From Candidatus Colimorpha onthohippi (GTDB taxonomy: Bacteria > Bacteroidota > Bacteroidia > Bacteroidales > P3): a stretch of 14,618 bases of DNA. Shown piece by piece: positions 7,928 to 14,618 of this stretch. The notes below the pieces were generated by a model. It saw nothing but the letters and a program-made list of their open reading frames with translations. It was not told the origin of the DNA and ran no database searches. A program made the translations under genes and the position numbers. Positions within the stretch are counted from its first letter, which is position 1. Each line of letters opens with the position of its first letter. Where the stretch lies: NCBI GenBank assembly GCA_018064565.1, contig JAGHVA010000224.1:1-14618 (forward strand). Reading direction: 5' to 3'.

Positions 7928-8368
7928 TCAGATTTTTATTATCACACAAGCTTTTCTAATATCGCTATAAGCGATAGAGATTGTTTTTGGTGCCTCTTTT
8001 TTTGTGCCTTTGGTACGGACAGTAATCTCAGACTCACCAGCATCGGTAAGTGTCGCTTCGTACTCAGTACCATCCAAAAGTGTTATAGAAAGCAGCCTTC
8101 CCTCATTTTTGACATATTGGCGGGGCAACTTCAAAGGACTATCAGCACCCGCCGAACTCACGGTAAGTTCAAAATCCTCTACATCACGGTCCAACTTGCT
8201 TTCGATGGTACGACTCAACTCAATACAATCATCTACATTGATACCGTGGTCGCCATCAATATCAACATATATGCAGTTATTTGCCGTAACCTTAATATTT
8301 ACCACATACTTGTCGGTACCATTTAAGGCCTCTTCTACAATTTCTAAAAGCGTAAGTTTATCTATCAT
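7928..8368 (-). CDS. rimP: Ribosome maturation factor RimP
   Basis: RimP helps late assembly of the 30S subunit. The 146-residue product has the family pattern: an N-terminal alpha/beta domain with DGDHGINVDDCIELSRTIE (about 37-55), the EDFELTVSSAG segment (about 62-72) with PLKLPRQYVKNEGR after it, and a C-terminal SH3-like barrel. The frame could be extended to an ATG at 8425, but that adds 19 residues with no family resemblance and would place the start upstream of the predicted transcription start. I therefore chose ATG 8368. It is the first gene of the rimP-nusA-infB operon. Confidence 0.93.
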   Translation of the reverse strand: MIDKLTLLEIVEEALNGTDKYVVNIKVTANNCIYVDIDGDHGINVDDCIELSRTIESKLDRDVEDFELTVSSAGADSPLKLPRQYVKNEGRLLSITLLDGTEYEATLTDAGESEITVRTKGTKKEAPKTISIAYSDIRKACVIIKI

Positions 8369-8380
8369 AATACGAAAGAA

Positions 8381-8397
8381 GGGGACCTCATGTCCCC
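8381..8397 (-). promoter_or_regulatory. Leader hairpin before rimP
   Basis: On the minus strand GGGGAC-ATGAG-GTCCCC forms a perfect 6-bp G/C-rich stem with a 5-nt loop, 12 nt before the rimP start codon and within about 10 nt of the predicted 5' end. It has no T-run, so it is not a terminator. It could protect the mRNA 5' end or affect initiation on the rimP-nusA-infB message. Confidence 0.5.
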
Positions 8398-8410
8398 TCA
8401 AAAACCGATG

Positions 8411-8441
8411 CAAAGGTACAAACAAATTTTATAACGACAAA
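8411..8441 (-). promoter_or_regulatory. Promoter of the rimP-nusA-infB operon
   Basis: The minus strand has TTTG (8441-8438), exactly 19 nt, then TACCTTTG (8418-8411). This is a full match to the Bacteroidetes TTTG/TAnnTTTG promoter. Transcription would begin near 8404, leaving a leader of about 36 nt that contains the hairpin at 8381-8397. Confidence 0.7.
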
Positions 8442-8494
8442 ATTTTTTTCACATACCAACCATCACAACAACAAAAAAATACAAATAAAAAAGT

Positions 8495-8502
8495 TATCTT
8501 TG
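8495..8502 (+). promoter_or_regulatory. Rightward -7 element upstream of the sialidase
   Basis: TATCTTTG fits TAnnTTTG and is followed by GC, as is common at Bacteroidetes start sites. No TTTG lies 19-21 nt upstream; that region is A-rich. If used, it gives a long leader of about 270 nt before the sialidase start. Its -7 box is 76 bp from that of the divergent rimP promoter. Confidence 0.4.
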
Positions 8503-8572
8503 CGCTATGCTTTGTATTGTAACATCACATTCAAACACAAATCAATCACAACATTAGATTATTATATAACAC

Positions 8573-8586
8573 ACAATAATTATTGT
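8573..8586. repeat. Perfect 14-bp palindrome
   Basis: ACAATAATTATTGT is its own reverse complement and lies between the candidate promoter at 8495 and the sialidase start. It could be a dimeric regulator's operator. AT-rich palindromes arise by chance, so this is tentative. Confidence 0.3.
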
Positions 8587-8778
8587 ATTCTGCTTTTTAT
8601 AGTGGTCAAAATGCACCTTCGCCTTTACGGCACAAAGCAATAGTACAAAGCTCATTTTAGAGGCATCGTCACGATTGTTTGAAAGGCATCCGATGGGTAA
8701 CATGTCAGATTTATGCAACAACAAAATGGCGAACAAGAGATGGGCTATGCATAGCAACCAAAACAAAACCACATTGGT

Positions 8779-9888
8779 ATGAAAAAAAAATATTTGATTT
8801 TCCTCGTTCTTATTGCGCAACTAACAATGATACATGCGCAATCTGACAGCACAATACTTTTCAAAGACGGAGATGGCGGATACAAAGCCTACAGAATACC
8901 TGCATTGCTGAAAACGGCGAAAGGGACGTTGTTGGCCTTTGCCGAAGCTCGCTGGAAAGGATTGGACGATGCGTTTGACATTGACTTAGTGTTGCGCCGC
9001 TCGTTTGACGGAGGCAAGACCTGGCAACCAACACAGATGGTGTGGGACGATGGTGAGAATACCTGTGGCAACCCAGTACCTGTACAGGACCCAACCACGG
9101 GAAGGATATTCCTATTCATGAATTGGAACTATGGACCTGACGAACAAGACAAGATTGAGGCAGGCACCAGTCAGGACACGCGCAGGATATACCTATGCTA
9201 TAGTGATGACGAAGGAGCTACATGGACAAAACCTGAGGATCTTACAACATCGCTAAAAAATATTAGCAATGAGACGTGGCATGGTGTGGGACCATGTCAT
9301 GGAATGGTAAAAACACGTGAGCCTCACAAAGGGCGGATTATCATTCCAGTATATTACAAAAACCGCCAACAAAGAGGCTATGCCCATGTATTTTATTCTG
9401 ATGACCACGGAGCCACATGGCACCGCGGACATGACTGCGTACCGCAACTGGGATGCCGACAAGGCTCGAGCGAGAGTACTGTAGTCGAACTGTCGGACGG
9501 CAGGCTATACATGAGCATGCGAACCGTTGGCCCACGCGACAGTGTACGGCACTATGCCATCAGCACCGATGGTGGCGAACGTTGGAGCAACCATCTTATA
9601 GACAGCACGCTATATGATCCTCGTTGTCAAGCTGCCATCACAAATGCCTCGATGGGAATGTCGGGACCGACATTGCTCTACCTGCATCAACACCACCCGA
9701 CACGCCGTCGCGACTTGACCCTCTCTGTAAGCCATAACAACGGACAGACATGGGATTGCAGCTACTATATCCACAACGATGCTGCATATTGTGATTTGGC
9801 AATGCTGAATAAAAAAGAAGTAGGCGTTATTTACGAAGCCGACTACTACACAAAAATAGTGTTCAAAACCATTTTACTGAGCAAATAG
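8779..9888 (+). CDS. Secreted exo-alpha-sialidase (GH33)
   Basis: Sialidases release terminal sialic acid from glycoproteins and glycolipids. The 369-residue product has a signal peptide (KKK then hydrophobic 5-16, cut near Ala20) and one six-bladed propeller domain. It carries YRIP (38-41) with Arg39 of the Arg triad, and Asp boxes at 75-82, 142-149, 207-214, 262-269 and 318-325 (the last degenerate). Candidate acid/base Asp are at 63-69. Glu232, Arg248 and an Arg at 309-311 complete the arginine site. Tyr337 with Glu353 forms the nucleophile pair. All catalytic positions expected from characterised GH33 enzymes seem present, so I expect activity. It is shorter than many Bacteroides sialidases and lacks an N-terminal carbohydrate-binding domain. 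No sialate transport or lyase genes are adjacent. Nine A follow the ATG. Confidence 0.9.
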   Translation: MKKKYLIFLVLIAQLTMIHAQSDSTILFKDGDGGYKAYRIPALLKTAKGTLLAFAEARWKGLDDAFDIDLVLRRSFDGGKTWQPTQMVWDDGENTCGNPVPVQDPTTGRIFLFMNWNYGPDEQDKIEAGTSQDTRRIYLCYSDDEGATWTKPEDLTTSLKNISNETWHGVGPCHGMVKTREPHKGRIIIPVYYKNRQQRGYAHVFYSDDHGATWHRGHDCVPQLGCRQGSSESTVVELSDGRLYMSMRTVGPRDSVRHYAISTDGGERWSNHLIDSTLYDPRCQAAITNASMGMSGPTLLYLHQHHPTRRRDLTLSVSHNNGQTWDCSYYIHNDAAYCDLAMLNKKEVGVIYEADYYTKIVFKTILLSK

Positions 9889-9903
9889 AAATTCTTGCAT
9901 GCC

Positions 9904-10539
9904 ATGGCCGACAACTACTTGGAAAAACGATACGATGAATGCTTCAACAATCCACATCCGAAAGTGAAACGGGTGGGACCCACTGTTGATGAGTTGTTGC
10001 TGCGCAACCGCAGCTGCCGCGGCTACATGAAAGAATTTGTAGTTACCGACGTTATGCTGAGACAGATAGCGAGTGTTAATAGCCGAATTCCCTCAGCTCG
10101 CAATCAACAAGTGCTTAGATTCAAACTTGTAACGGACTCAACCGAATCGGACATAATATTAAGCAATATCCGAATGGGAGCCGCACTACCCGAATTGCGG
10201 CTTCCCAAATCTGGTCAAGAACCAGGAGCCTTTATCGTAGTATGCTCAACTATTGACCCTAACCCCATGGTGTATATTGACCTTGGCATCTCACTACAAA
10301 GCATGTTGCTAAAAGCCAACGAGATGGGACTATCAGGACTCATTATTCAAGCATTCAACCACGAAGCAATCCAAGATAGGTTGCACCTACCACTGCAACC
10401 CATCGCGGTATTGGCAATAGGAAAAGCTGCCGAAAAACGTGAGATAAAACCCATCAATGCAGGAGAAAGCCAAACCTATTATCGGGAAGGAGAGATACAC
10501 TATGTGCCTAAAATAAAACCAGAACAATTGATTATTTGA
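9904..10539 (+). CDS. Nitroreductase-family FMN oxidoreductase
   Basis: The 211-residue product has the hallmarks of the FMN-dependent nitroreductase fold. These are RNRSCRGY (34-41, the RRSxRxF-like FMN phosphate site), PSARNQQVLRF (63-73), a YIDLGISLQSMLLKANEMGLSG helix region (about 123-144) and a LAIGKA strand near 171-176. Such enzymes reduce quinones, flavins or nitro compounds with NAD(P)H; the substrate cannot be told here. I chose ATG 9904, 15 nt after the sialidase stop. A TTG at 9895 would add three residues, with no support. The spacing suggests co-transcription with the sialidase, although a functional link is not obvious. It appears cytoplasmic. Confidence 0.85.
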   Translation: MADNYLEKRYDECFNNPHPKVKRVGPTVDELLLRNRSCRGYMKEFVVTDVMLRQIASVNSRIPSARNQQVLRFKLVTDSTESDIILSNIRMGAALPELRLPKSGQEPGAFIVVCSTIDPNPMVYIDLGISLQSMLLKANEMGLSGLIIQAFNHEAIQDRLHLPLQPIAVLAIGKAAEKREIKPINAGESQTYYREGEIHYVPKIKPEQLII

Positions 10540-10768
10540 ATTTGAAAGATAATGAGCTGATCCCGTTCGGCGTTGCTATATGAAAGGACTGACGGCAAAA
10601 ATGAAACAATAACAAACAAAACATATTGAGCAATAAAGTCTTGTATCACGTAGTCCCAAAACCTGCGAAACGTAGCAATGCTATTGACAAACAACGCTTA
10701 CACAAGCATCAGTTAACTTACCTATTAGCAATCGTTTTGAAAAGTAATAATAAAAATACAAAACCACT
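10540..10768. other. Intergenic gap before the metallo-hydrolase gene
   Basis: This 229-nt AT-rich gap is the only large break in the rightward gene block. I find no TAnnTTTG element, no strong terminator and no credible small gene in it. Whether the downstream genes have their own promoter cannot be decided from the sequence. Confidence 0.4.
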
Positions 10769-11944
10769 ATGAAAAAAATTCTATTTACCCTGTTTTTGCT
10801 CTCAGCAGCAATGACAAGTATGGCATTTGACTGGAAGCCGCAACCAAACGAGAAATTGCGAACAGATATGATAGCCTATGCTGAGACTGTATTGCGGTAT
10901 GCCAAAGGATCGGCAGCTGAGCCCATCATACGCGATTTTGTAGCGCGCCAGAAATATATAGCCGATGAGCAGCCCTACGCATGGATATCCGAAACACATC
11001 AGTTGGTGGAGACCCTCAAAAACATGTATCCTCCCAAGATTGATGACAAATATTTTGAGACACAGATGCGTCGCCACGCATTGCGCTTGTTAGACTATCC
11101 GCTCCATGTGGATAACCGTTCCAAAGACATCAACGCAGCAGAGTTGGAAGCATACAACCAAGCTACCAACACCTATCTTGCCAACTCACGGAAACAAGTA
11201 CTTCAATGGCTCGAACAGCCTGCGCCCCCACAAGGGATTGTAGATATCTGCCTCATCTACAACATGGGATACCTAATCCGCACTTCCGAACGCACTTTTG
11301 CCATAGATATTCGTTGGGCTGGTACTGAAGCAGAAGCTCAGACTATAGCAGAACATGCCGATTGCATCTTTGTATCGCATCCACATGGCGACCACTACAC
11401 CCCTATGCTTCTCAAAGCATTTGAGCAAGCAGGCAAACCTGTCGTTCTGCCAGCAGCAACACTGCCTGGCTTTACACCCAGCAAACCTGCCGTTGTGATA
11501 GATAACACCATACTGACCGCACGCATGGTAGCAGGCATTGAAGTGAGGTGCCTGCATGGTGCCCAAGAGGTAGGAGTAAACGATTCGGTACCTAACAACG
11601 TGTACATACTAACCTTTGATGGATGGACCATGCTACATCAAGGCGATAATGAAAACATACCTATTCAAAAGAAGTTGATAGATATGCCCGTATGCAACCT
11701 TATTTTCGCACCAGCATGGAACAATATCCAAGAATTGCTGCGTCCCGCCATGGAGGCTGAGGATGCGGATGTGAAACCTATGTATTTTTTTCCAACCCAT
11801 CAAAACGAATTGGAACATGTGGTACGCCATCGCGAGAGTTACTGGGAACTTTTTAATCGCAAAGACCGAATGGGCAACCCAGACTTCAAGTATCCTCCAT
11901 TTGTATTGATGGACAATGGAGAAAGCTTTCAAATTAGCAAATAA
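10769..11944 (+). CDS. Exported metallo-beta-lactamase-fold hydrolase
   Basis: The 391-residue product has a signal peptide (MKKILFTLFLLSAAMTSMA, cut near Ala19), then a helical region (about 25-150), then an MBL-fold domain (about 155-385). The metal-binding HxHxDH motif is HPHGDH (204-209). Other likely ligands are His263, Asp293 (in QGDNE) and His344 (in FPTHQNE). A dinuclear zinc or similar centre is expected, and the layout is nearer to UlaG/lactonase-like MBL proteins than to true beta-lactamases. The substrate is unknown. The helical N-terminal extension is unusual for the fold and may be a separate domain. The stop is 23 nt before hydF, so these genes probably share a transcript. Confidence 0.82.
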   Translation: MKKILFTLFLLSAAMTSMAFDWKPQPNEKLRTDMIAYAETVLRYAKGSAAEPIIRDFVARQKYIADEQPYAWISETHQLVETLKNMYPPKIDDKYFETQMRRHALRLLDYPLHVDNRSKDINAAELEAYNQATNTYLANSRKQVLQWLEQPAPPQGIVDICLIYNMGYLIRTSERTFAIDIRWAGTEAEAQTIAEHADCIFVSHPHGDHYTPMLLKAFEQAGKPVVLPAATLPGFTPSKPAVVIDNTILTARMVAGIEVRCLHGAQEVGVNDSVPNNVYILTFDGWTMLHQGDNENIPIQKKLIDMPVCNLIFAPAWNNIQELLRPAMEAEDADVKPMYFFPTHQNELEHVVRHRESYWELFNRKDRMGNPDFKYPPFVLMDNGESFQISK

Positions 11945-11967
11945 TACAACCAAACCTTCCAGTCACC

Positions 11968-13644
11968 ATGCCTAATCCTCATATCGGAATTTTTGGAAGA
12001 CGCAACTATGGCAAAAGCTCGCTACTAAACTACTTAATAGGGCAAGATGCCGCCATCGTATCTCCCCTACCAGGCACAACCACCGATCCTGTTCGCAAAA
12101 CAATGGAACTGGAAGGCGTGGGACCCGTGGTATGGGTAGATACCGCTGGCATTGACGATGCAGGCGATGTGGGTCGGCAGCGCATAGACCGCAGCCGGCA
12201 AGTGTTGGAACAGGTAGATTTAGCCATCTTGCTTATTACCAACAACTGCTTTGAGGCAGAAGAGTTTACCCTGATTGAGCATTGTAGGCAAAATCAGACC
12301 CCCTTCCTACTAATATACTCTCAAGCCGACAAGATACCACCACAACAGCAGCTGCTTGACGCCATCGCAGCAGATTTCGGACAAAGCCCCGTACCCGTCA
12401 GCGTCAAAGATGCTTCTTACCGCCCTATCCTACTCAATCTCATCAAAGAGCAATTGCATAAACATATAGAAGGATCGAAATCACTTTTAGAGGGATTAGT
12501 AAAACGCAACAATATAGTAGTATTGGTAACGCCAATTGATGAAAGCGCACCCAAAGGGCGGTTGATACTACCTCAAGTACAAGTGATACGTGAACTGCTT
12601 GATTGTCACGCCCAAACTGTGATATGTCAACCACATGAGTTGCAACACACCTTACAGAACCTGCTGGTACCACCAGCACTCGTCATCACCGACAGCCAAG
12701 CCTTTGAGCAAGTTGCGGCGGTAGTGCCACCACAAGTGCCACTCACCAGCTTCAGTCTTATTCTGGCTCATGCCAAAGGTCCGTTTGATGCCTATTTGCA
12801 AGGCACACCGCACATCAGCCGCCTAAAAGACGGCGACAGCGTGCTTATCTTAGAGAGCTGCACCCACGAGGTTACCTGTCATGACATAGGGCGTACACAA
12901 CTGCCGCAAAAACTGGCGCAATATACAGGGCATCGGCTGAATATTCAAGTTGTGGCAGGCCTGGATGCGTTGCCACACCCCATCACACACTACCAAATGG
13001 TAATACAATGTGGTGGATGTGTGGTTACCGAACGACAGTTAAAATCGCGGCTACAACCAGCCCTAACGGCACATATACCCATCAGCAACTACGGATTAGC
13101 CATAGCCTACATGGCAGGTATTTTTGACCGAGCCACAGAGCCATTCAGACACAAAATATCAATTATCGTTGCATCCGCACAGAATAGAGCAATCGGACTT
13201 AATAACAACCTCTTGTGGCATATCAGCGAAGACCTAAAGAGGTTCAAACGGCTAACGTCTGGACATTCTGTCATCATGGGACGTAACACATACGAATCGC
13301 TGCCCAAACGTCCATTGCCCAACCGACGCAACATAGTGGTTACACATGACCCTACATTCGCTCCACAAGGCGTAGAGGTGGCACACTCTATCCAAGAAGC
13401 CTTGCAACTCGTATCTGAGGAGACAAACGCATTTGTGATAGGCGGCGCCAACCTATATGAGCAGTTTATGCCCTACGCCAATAGGCTATATGTAACATGG
13501 GTGTATCGTGATTATAACGCCGACGCTTATTTCCCCGCAATCGACGCCACACAATTCAGACAGATAAATATCAGTCAGTGCCTGCACGACGACCAGTCGG
13601 CACTTGACTATGCCTTTGCTATATATGACCGCGTGGATAATTGA
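11968..13644 (+). CDS. hydF: HydF-dihydrofolate reductase fusion
   Basis: One 558-residue frame encodes two complete enzymes. Residues 1-394 are HydF, the GTPase/scaffold that receives the 2Fe subcluster from HydE/HydG and loads it onto [FeFe]-hydrogenase. Visible are the P-loop GRRNYGKSS (10-18), PGTTTDPV (35-42), DTAGIDD (58-64), the dimerisation segment GRLILPQVQVIR (197-208) and the cluster motif CxH (298-300) with CGGC (348-351). Gln347 replaces the usual His of HCxxC, and G4 reads SQAD (118-121) instead of NKxD. Residues 397-554 are dihydrofolate reductase, which makes tetrahydrofolate with NADPH: Trp417, catalytic Asp422, MGRNTYESL (437-445), RPLPNR (448-453), IGG (491-493) and Thr510 match the family. 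HydF's PF end runs straight into the first DHFR strand with no stop, linker or start codon. No hydE, hydG or hydrogenase gene is in the window. The stop is 14 nt before the dus gene. Confidence 0.93.
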   Translation: MPNPHIGIFGRRNYGKSSLLNYLIGQDAAIVSPLPGTTTDPVRKTMELEGVGPVVWVDTAGIDDAGDVGRQRIDRSRQVLEQVDLAILLITNNCFEAEEFTLIEHCRQNQTPFLLIYSQADKIPPQQQLLDAIAADFGQSPVPVSVKDASYRPILLNLIKEQLHKHIEGSKSLLEGLVKRNNIVVLVTPIDESAPKGRLILPQVQVIRELLDCHAQTVICQPHELQHTLQNLLVPPALVITDSQAFEQVAAVVPPQVPLTSFSLILAHAKGPFDAYLQGTPHISRLKDGDSVLILESCTHEVTCHDIGRTQLPQKLAQYTGHRLNIQVVAGLDALPHPITHYQMVIQCGGCVVTERQLKSRLQPALTAHIPISNYGLAIAYMAGIFDRATEPFRHKISIIVASAQNRAIGLNNNLLWHISEDLKRFKRLTSGHSVIMGRNTYESLPKRPLPNRRNIVVTHDPTFAPQGVEVAHSIQEALQLVSEETNAFVIGGANLYEQFMPYANRLYVTWVYRDYNADAYFPAIDATQFRQINISQCLHDDQSALDYAFAIYDRVDN

Positions 13645-13658
13645 CTACCTTTTATACA

Positions 13659-14588
13659 ATGCTGATTGAGTTTGCGCCATTACAAGGGATAACAGATGCT
13701 ACTTTTCGCAGAATACATTGTAAGGAGGTGGGAGGTATCAGCCATTATTATACCCCTTTTATCCGATGGCTGCCCAATGGGATTCGCAACAAAGACCAGC
13801 ATGACACCAGTATGCAGTCATGTGGTGAAGTGCCCACGGTTCCACAGGTCATAGCCGCTACACGCCGAGAATTTGCATATCTATGCGATTTCTTGTCAAA
13901 TCAGGGGCACCATCGTATTGATCTCAACATGGGGTGCCCGTTTCCCATGCAGGTGCATGCCCACCGCGGATGCGGACTGATGGAACACCCTGACCGCATT
14001 AAAGAGATCATCGCAGAGATGAAAGAGCGCCCCTCCATCCAATTCTCGATAAAGATGCGAATAGGCAACACGAACCCACAACAAGCGCAACTGCTGCTAC
14101 CTATGCTCAACGAGGCACCACTGACGCACATCACCATTCATCCACGCATTGCAACACAACAATACGATGGGACACCTAACATGGAAGCCTTTGAGCAGTT
14201 CTACAACCAGTGCCAGATTCCAATAATATATAATGGAGATATCTTGACGATTCAGCAAATAGAACAACTCCAAGCATCCTACCCTAATCTGCATGGCATC
14301 ATGATAGGACGCGGATTAGTAGCCAACCCTACCTTGCTAATGAAAGATTGGACCCCCCAACAAAGACACCAATCCTTTTGGAAAATCCACGATGAACTGC
14401 TTGCACAAGCTATCCAGACACTGCACGATGAGGGGCAAGTTCTCAACCACCTTCAAGCCTATTGGACCTATTGGAAAGACCACATAAACAAAAAAAGACT
14501 GAAAAAAATCACAAAGACACGATTGTTAAAGAATTATATCGAACTCACTACAGCTACACGAGATGATTATCCTACAGACGAAGGCTAA
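13659..14588 (+). CDS. tRNA-dihydrouridine synthase
   Basis: Dus enzymes use FMN and NADPH to reduce uridines in tRNA D-loops. The 309-residue product starts with the TIM-barrel strand FAPLQGITDATFRR (5-18), has the catalytic Cys93 in LNMGCP (89-94), KMRIG (132-136), IHPRIATQQYDG (160-171) with His161, YNGDI (191-195) and GIMIGRGLVANP (213-224), then a helical C-terminal domain. These are the FMN and RNA contact motifs of the family, so it should be active; which uridine it modifies cannot be told. I chose ATG 13659 over the TTG at 13641, because the latter overlaps the preceding stop and adds six residues outside the fold. It follows the HydF-DHFR gene by 14 nt and is probably the last gene of this block. 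Confidence 0.93.
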   Translation: MLIEFAPLQGITDATFRRIHCKEVGGISHYYTPFIRWLPNGIRNKDQHDTSMQSCGEVPTVPQVIAATRREFAYLCDFLSNQGHHRIDLNMGCPFPMQVHAHRGCGLMEHPDRIKEIIAEMKERPSIQFSIKMRIGNTNPQQAQLLLPMLNEAPLTHITIHPRIATQQYDGTPNMEAFEQFYNQCQIPIIYNGDILTIQQIEQLQASYPNLHGIMIGRGLVANPTLLMKDWTPQQRHQSFWKIHDELLAQAIQTLHDEGQVLNHLQAYWTYWKDHINKKRLKKITKTRLLKNYIELTTATRDDYPTDEG

Positions 14589-14591
14589 TAG

Positions 14592-14612
14592 GCACTATGC
14601 CAAGCATAGTGC
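14592..14612. terminator. Perfect hairpin after the dus gene
   Basis: GCACTATGC (14592-14600) and GCATAGTGC (14604-14612) form a perfect 9-bp stem with a CAA loop, 3 nt after the dus stop codon. Its position fits a terminator or a 3'-end stabilising hairpin. No T-run is visible in the 6 nt left in the window, so intrinsic termination is unproven. Confidence 0.45.
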
Positions 14613-14618
14613 AACCGA

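Larger units (their letters stand above)
8442..8778. other. Divergent intergenic region, rimP/sialidase
   Basis: This stretch lies between the leftward rimP operon and the rightward sialidase gene. It contains a rightward -7 element (8495-8502) and a perfect 14-bp palindrome (8573-8586). A plus-strand frame stays open from about 8600 to a TGA at 8780-8782, overlapping the sialidase ATG. Its in-frame ATGs near 8693, 8702 and 8726 give at most about 29 residues, with no family resemblance. I see no RNA gene. Confidence 0.5.

Noticed and set aside
8369..8425. N-terminal extension of RimP to an ATG at 8425
   Set aside because: The extra 19 residues do not resemble RimP, contain the leader hairpin, and would start upstream of the predicted transcript 5' end near 8404.
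8507..8557. A 16-codon ATG frame just after the TATCTTTG element
   Set aside because: It would begin at or before the expected transcription start and has no coding signature.
8782..8790. Run of nine A directly after the sialidase ATG as a phase-variation tract
   Set aside because: Lys-rich signal-peptide starts naturally give such runs, and a single tract of this length is weak evidence for switching.
8554..8820. An 88-codon leftward frame in the intergenic region with a hydrophobic stretch
   Set aside because: It starts inside the sialidase signal-peptide region on the opposite strand, has no promoter or family resemblance, and its composition fits antisense AT-rich DNA.
9895..9903. TTG start for the nitroreductase
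   Set aside because: An ATG follows three codons later, and the extra residues lie outside the fold.
13641..13658. TTG start for the Dus protein
   Set aside because: It overlaps the preceding stop codon. The ATG at 13659 begins exactly at the conserved first barrel strand.
1..14618. CRISPR arrays, insertion sequences, phage or plasmid genes, rRNA
   Set aside because: I saw no regularly spaced repeats, transposase or integrase motifs, terminal inverted repeats or rRNA sequence.

Overview
The window looks like chromosome of an anaerobic, probably host-associated member of the Bacteroidales. The evidence is a rimP-nusA-infB operon with Bacteroidetes-type proteins, -7 elements fitting the Bacteroidetes TAnnTTTG consensus, few Shine-Dalgarno sequences, a tRNA gene without encoded CCA, a secreted sialidase, and a maturation factor for [FeFe]-hydrogenase. 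I cannot name the genus. I see no insertion sequence, phage gene, CRISPR array or rRNA.

Layout. Positions 1-338 have no gene. They hold two stem-loops that look like terminators, a probable leftward promoter at the left edge, and a -7 element for the next gene. A rightward gene for a secreted CAP-domain (SCP/PR1-like) protein follows (339-1166). Its 3' end overlaps that of the last gene of a long leftward block. Read in its own direction, that block is rimP (8368-7928), nusA, infB, tRNA-Arg(CCU), an MsbA-like ABC exporter and an uncharacterised 182-residue protein (ends 1150). The first three form the familiar transcription/translation operon, with a well-matched promoter at 8411-8441 and a short hairpin in its leader. 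The exporter's start codon lies only 4 nt beyond the tRNA's discriminator base.

The divergent region 8442-8778 separates this block from a rightward block: sialidase, nitroreductase-family protein, periplasmic metallo-beta-lactamase-fold protein, a HydF-DHFR fusion, and a tRNA-dihydrouridine synthase. Spacing is tight (15 nt, 23 nt, 14 nt) except for 229 nt before the metallo-hydrolase, so at least sialidase-nitroreductase and hydrolase-HydF-Dus are likely co-transcribed.

The most unusual gene is at 11968-13644. One uninterrupted 558-residue frame carries a full-length HydF (H-cluster maturation GTPase/scaffold) followed directly by a complete dihydrofolate reductase. Both domains keep most family motifs, but in HydF the usual His of the HCxxC motif is Gln and the G4 motif is degenerate. 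I do not know of a described protein with this architecture. A possible rationale (inference) is that the dithiomethylamine bridge of the H-cluster has been linked to serine/glycine one-carbon metabolism, which depends on tetrahydrofolate.
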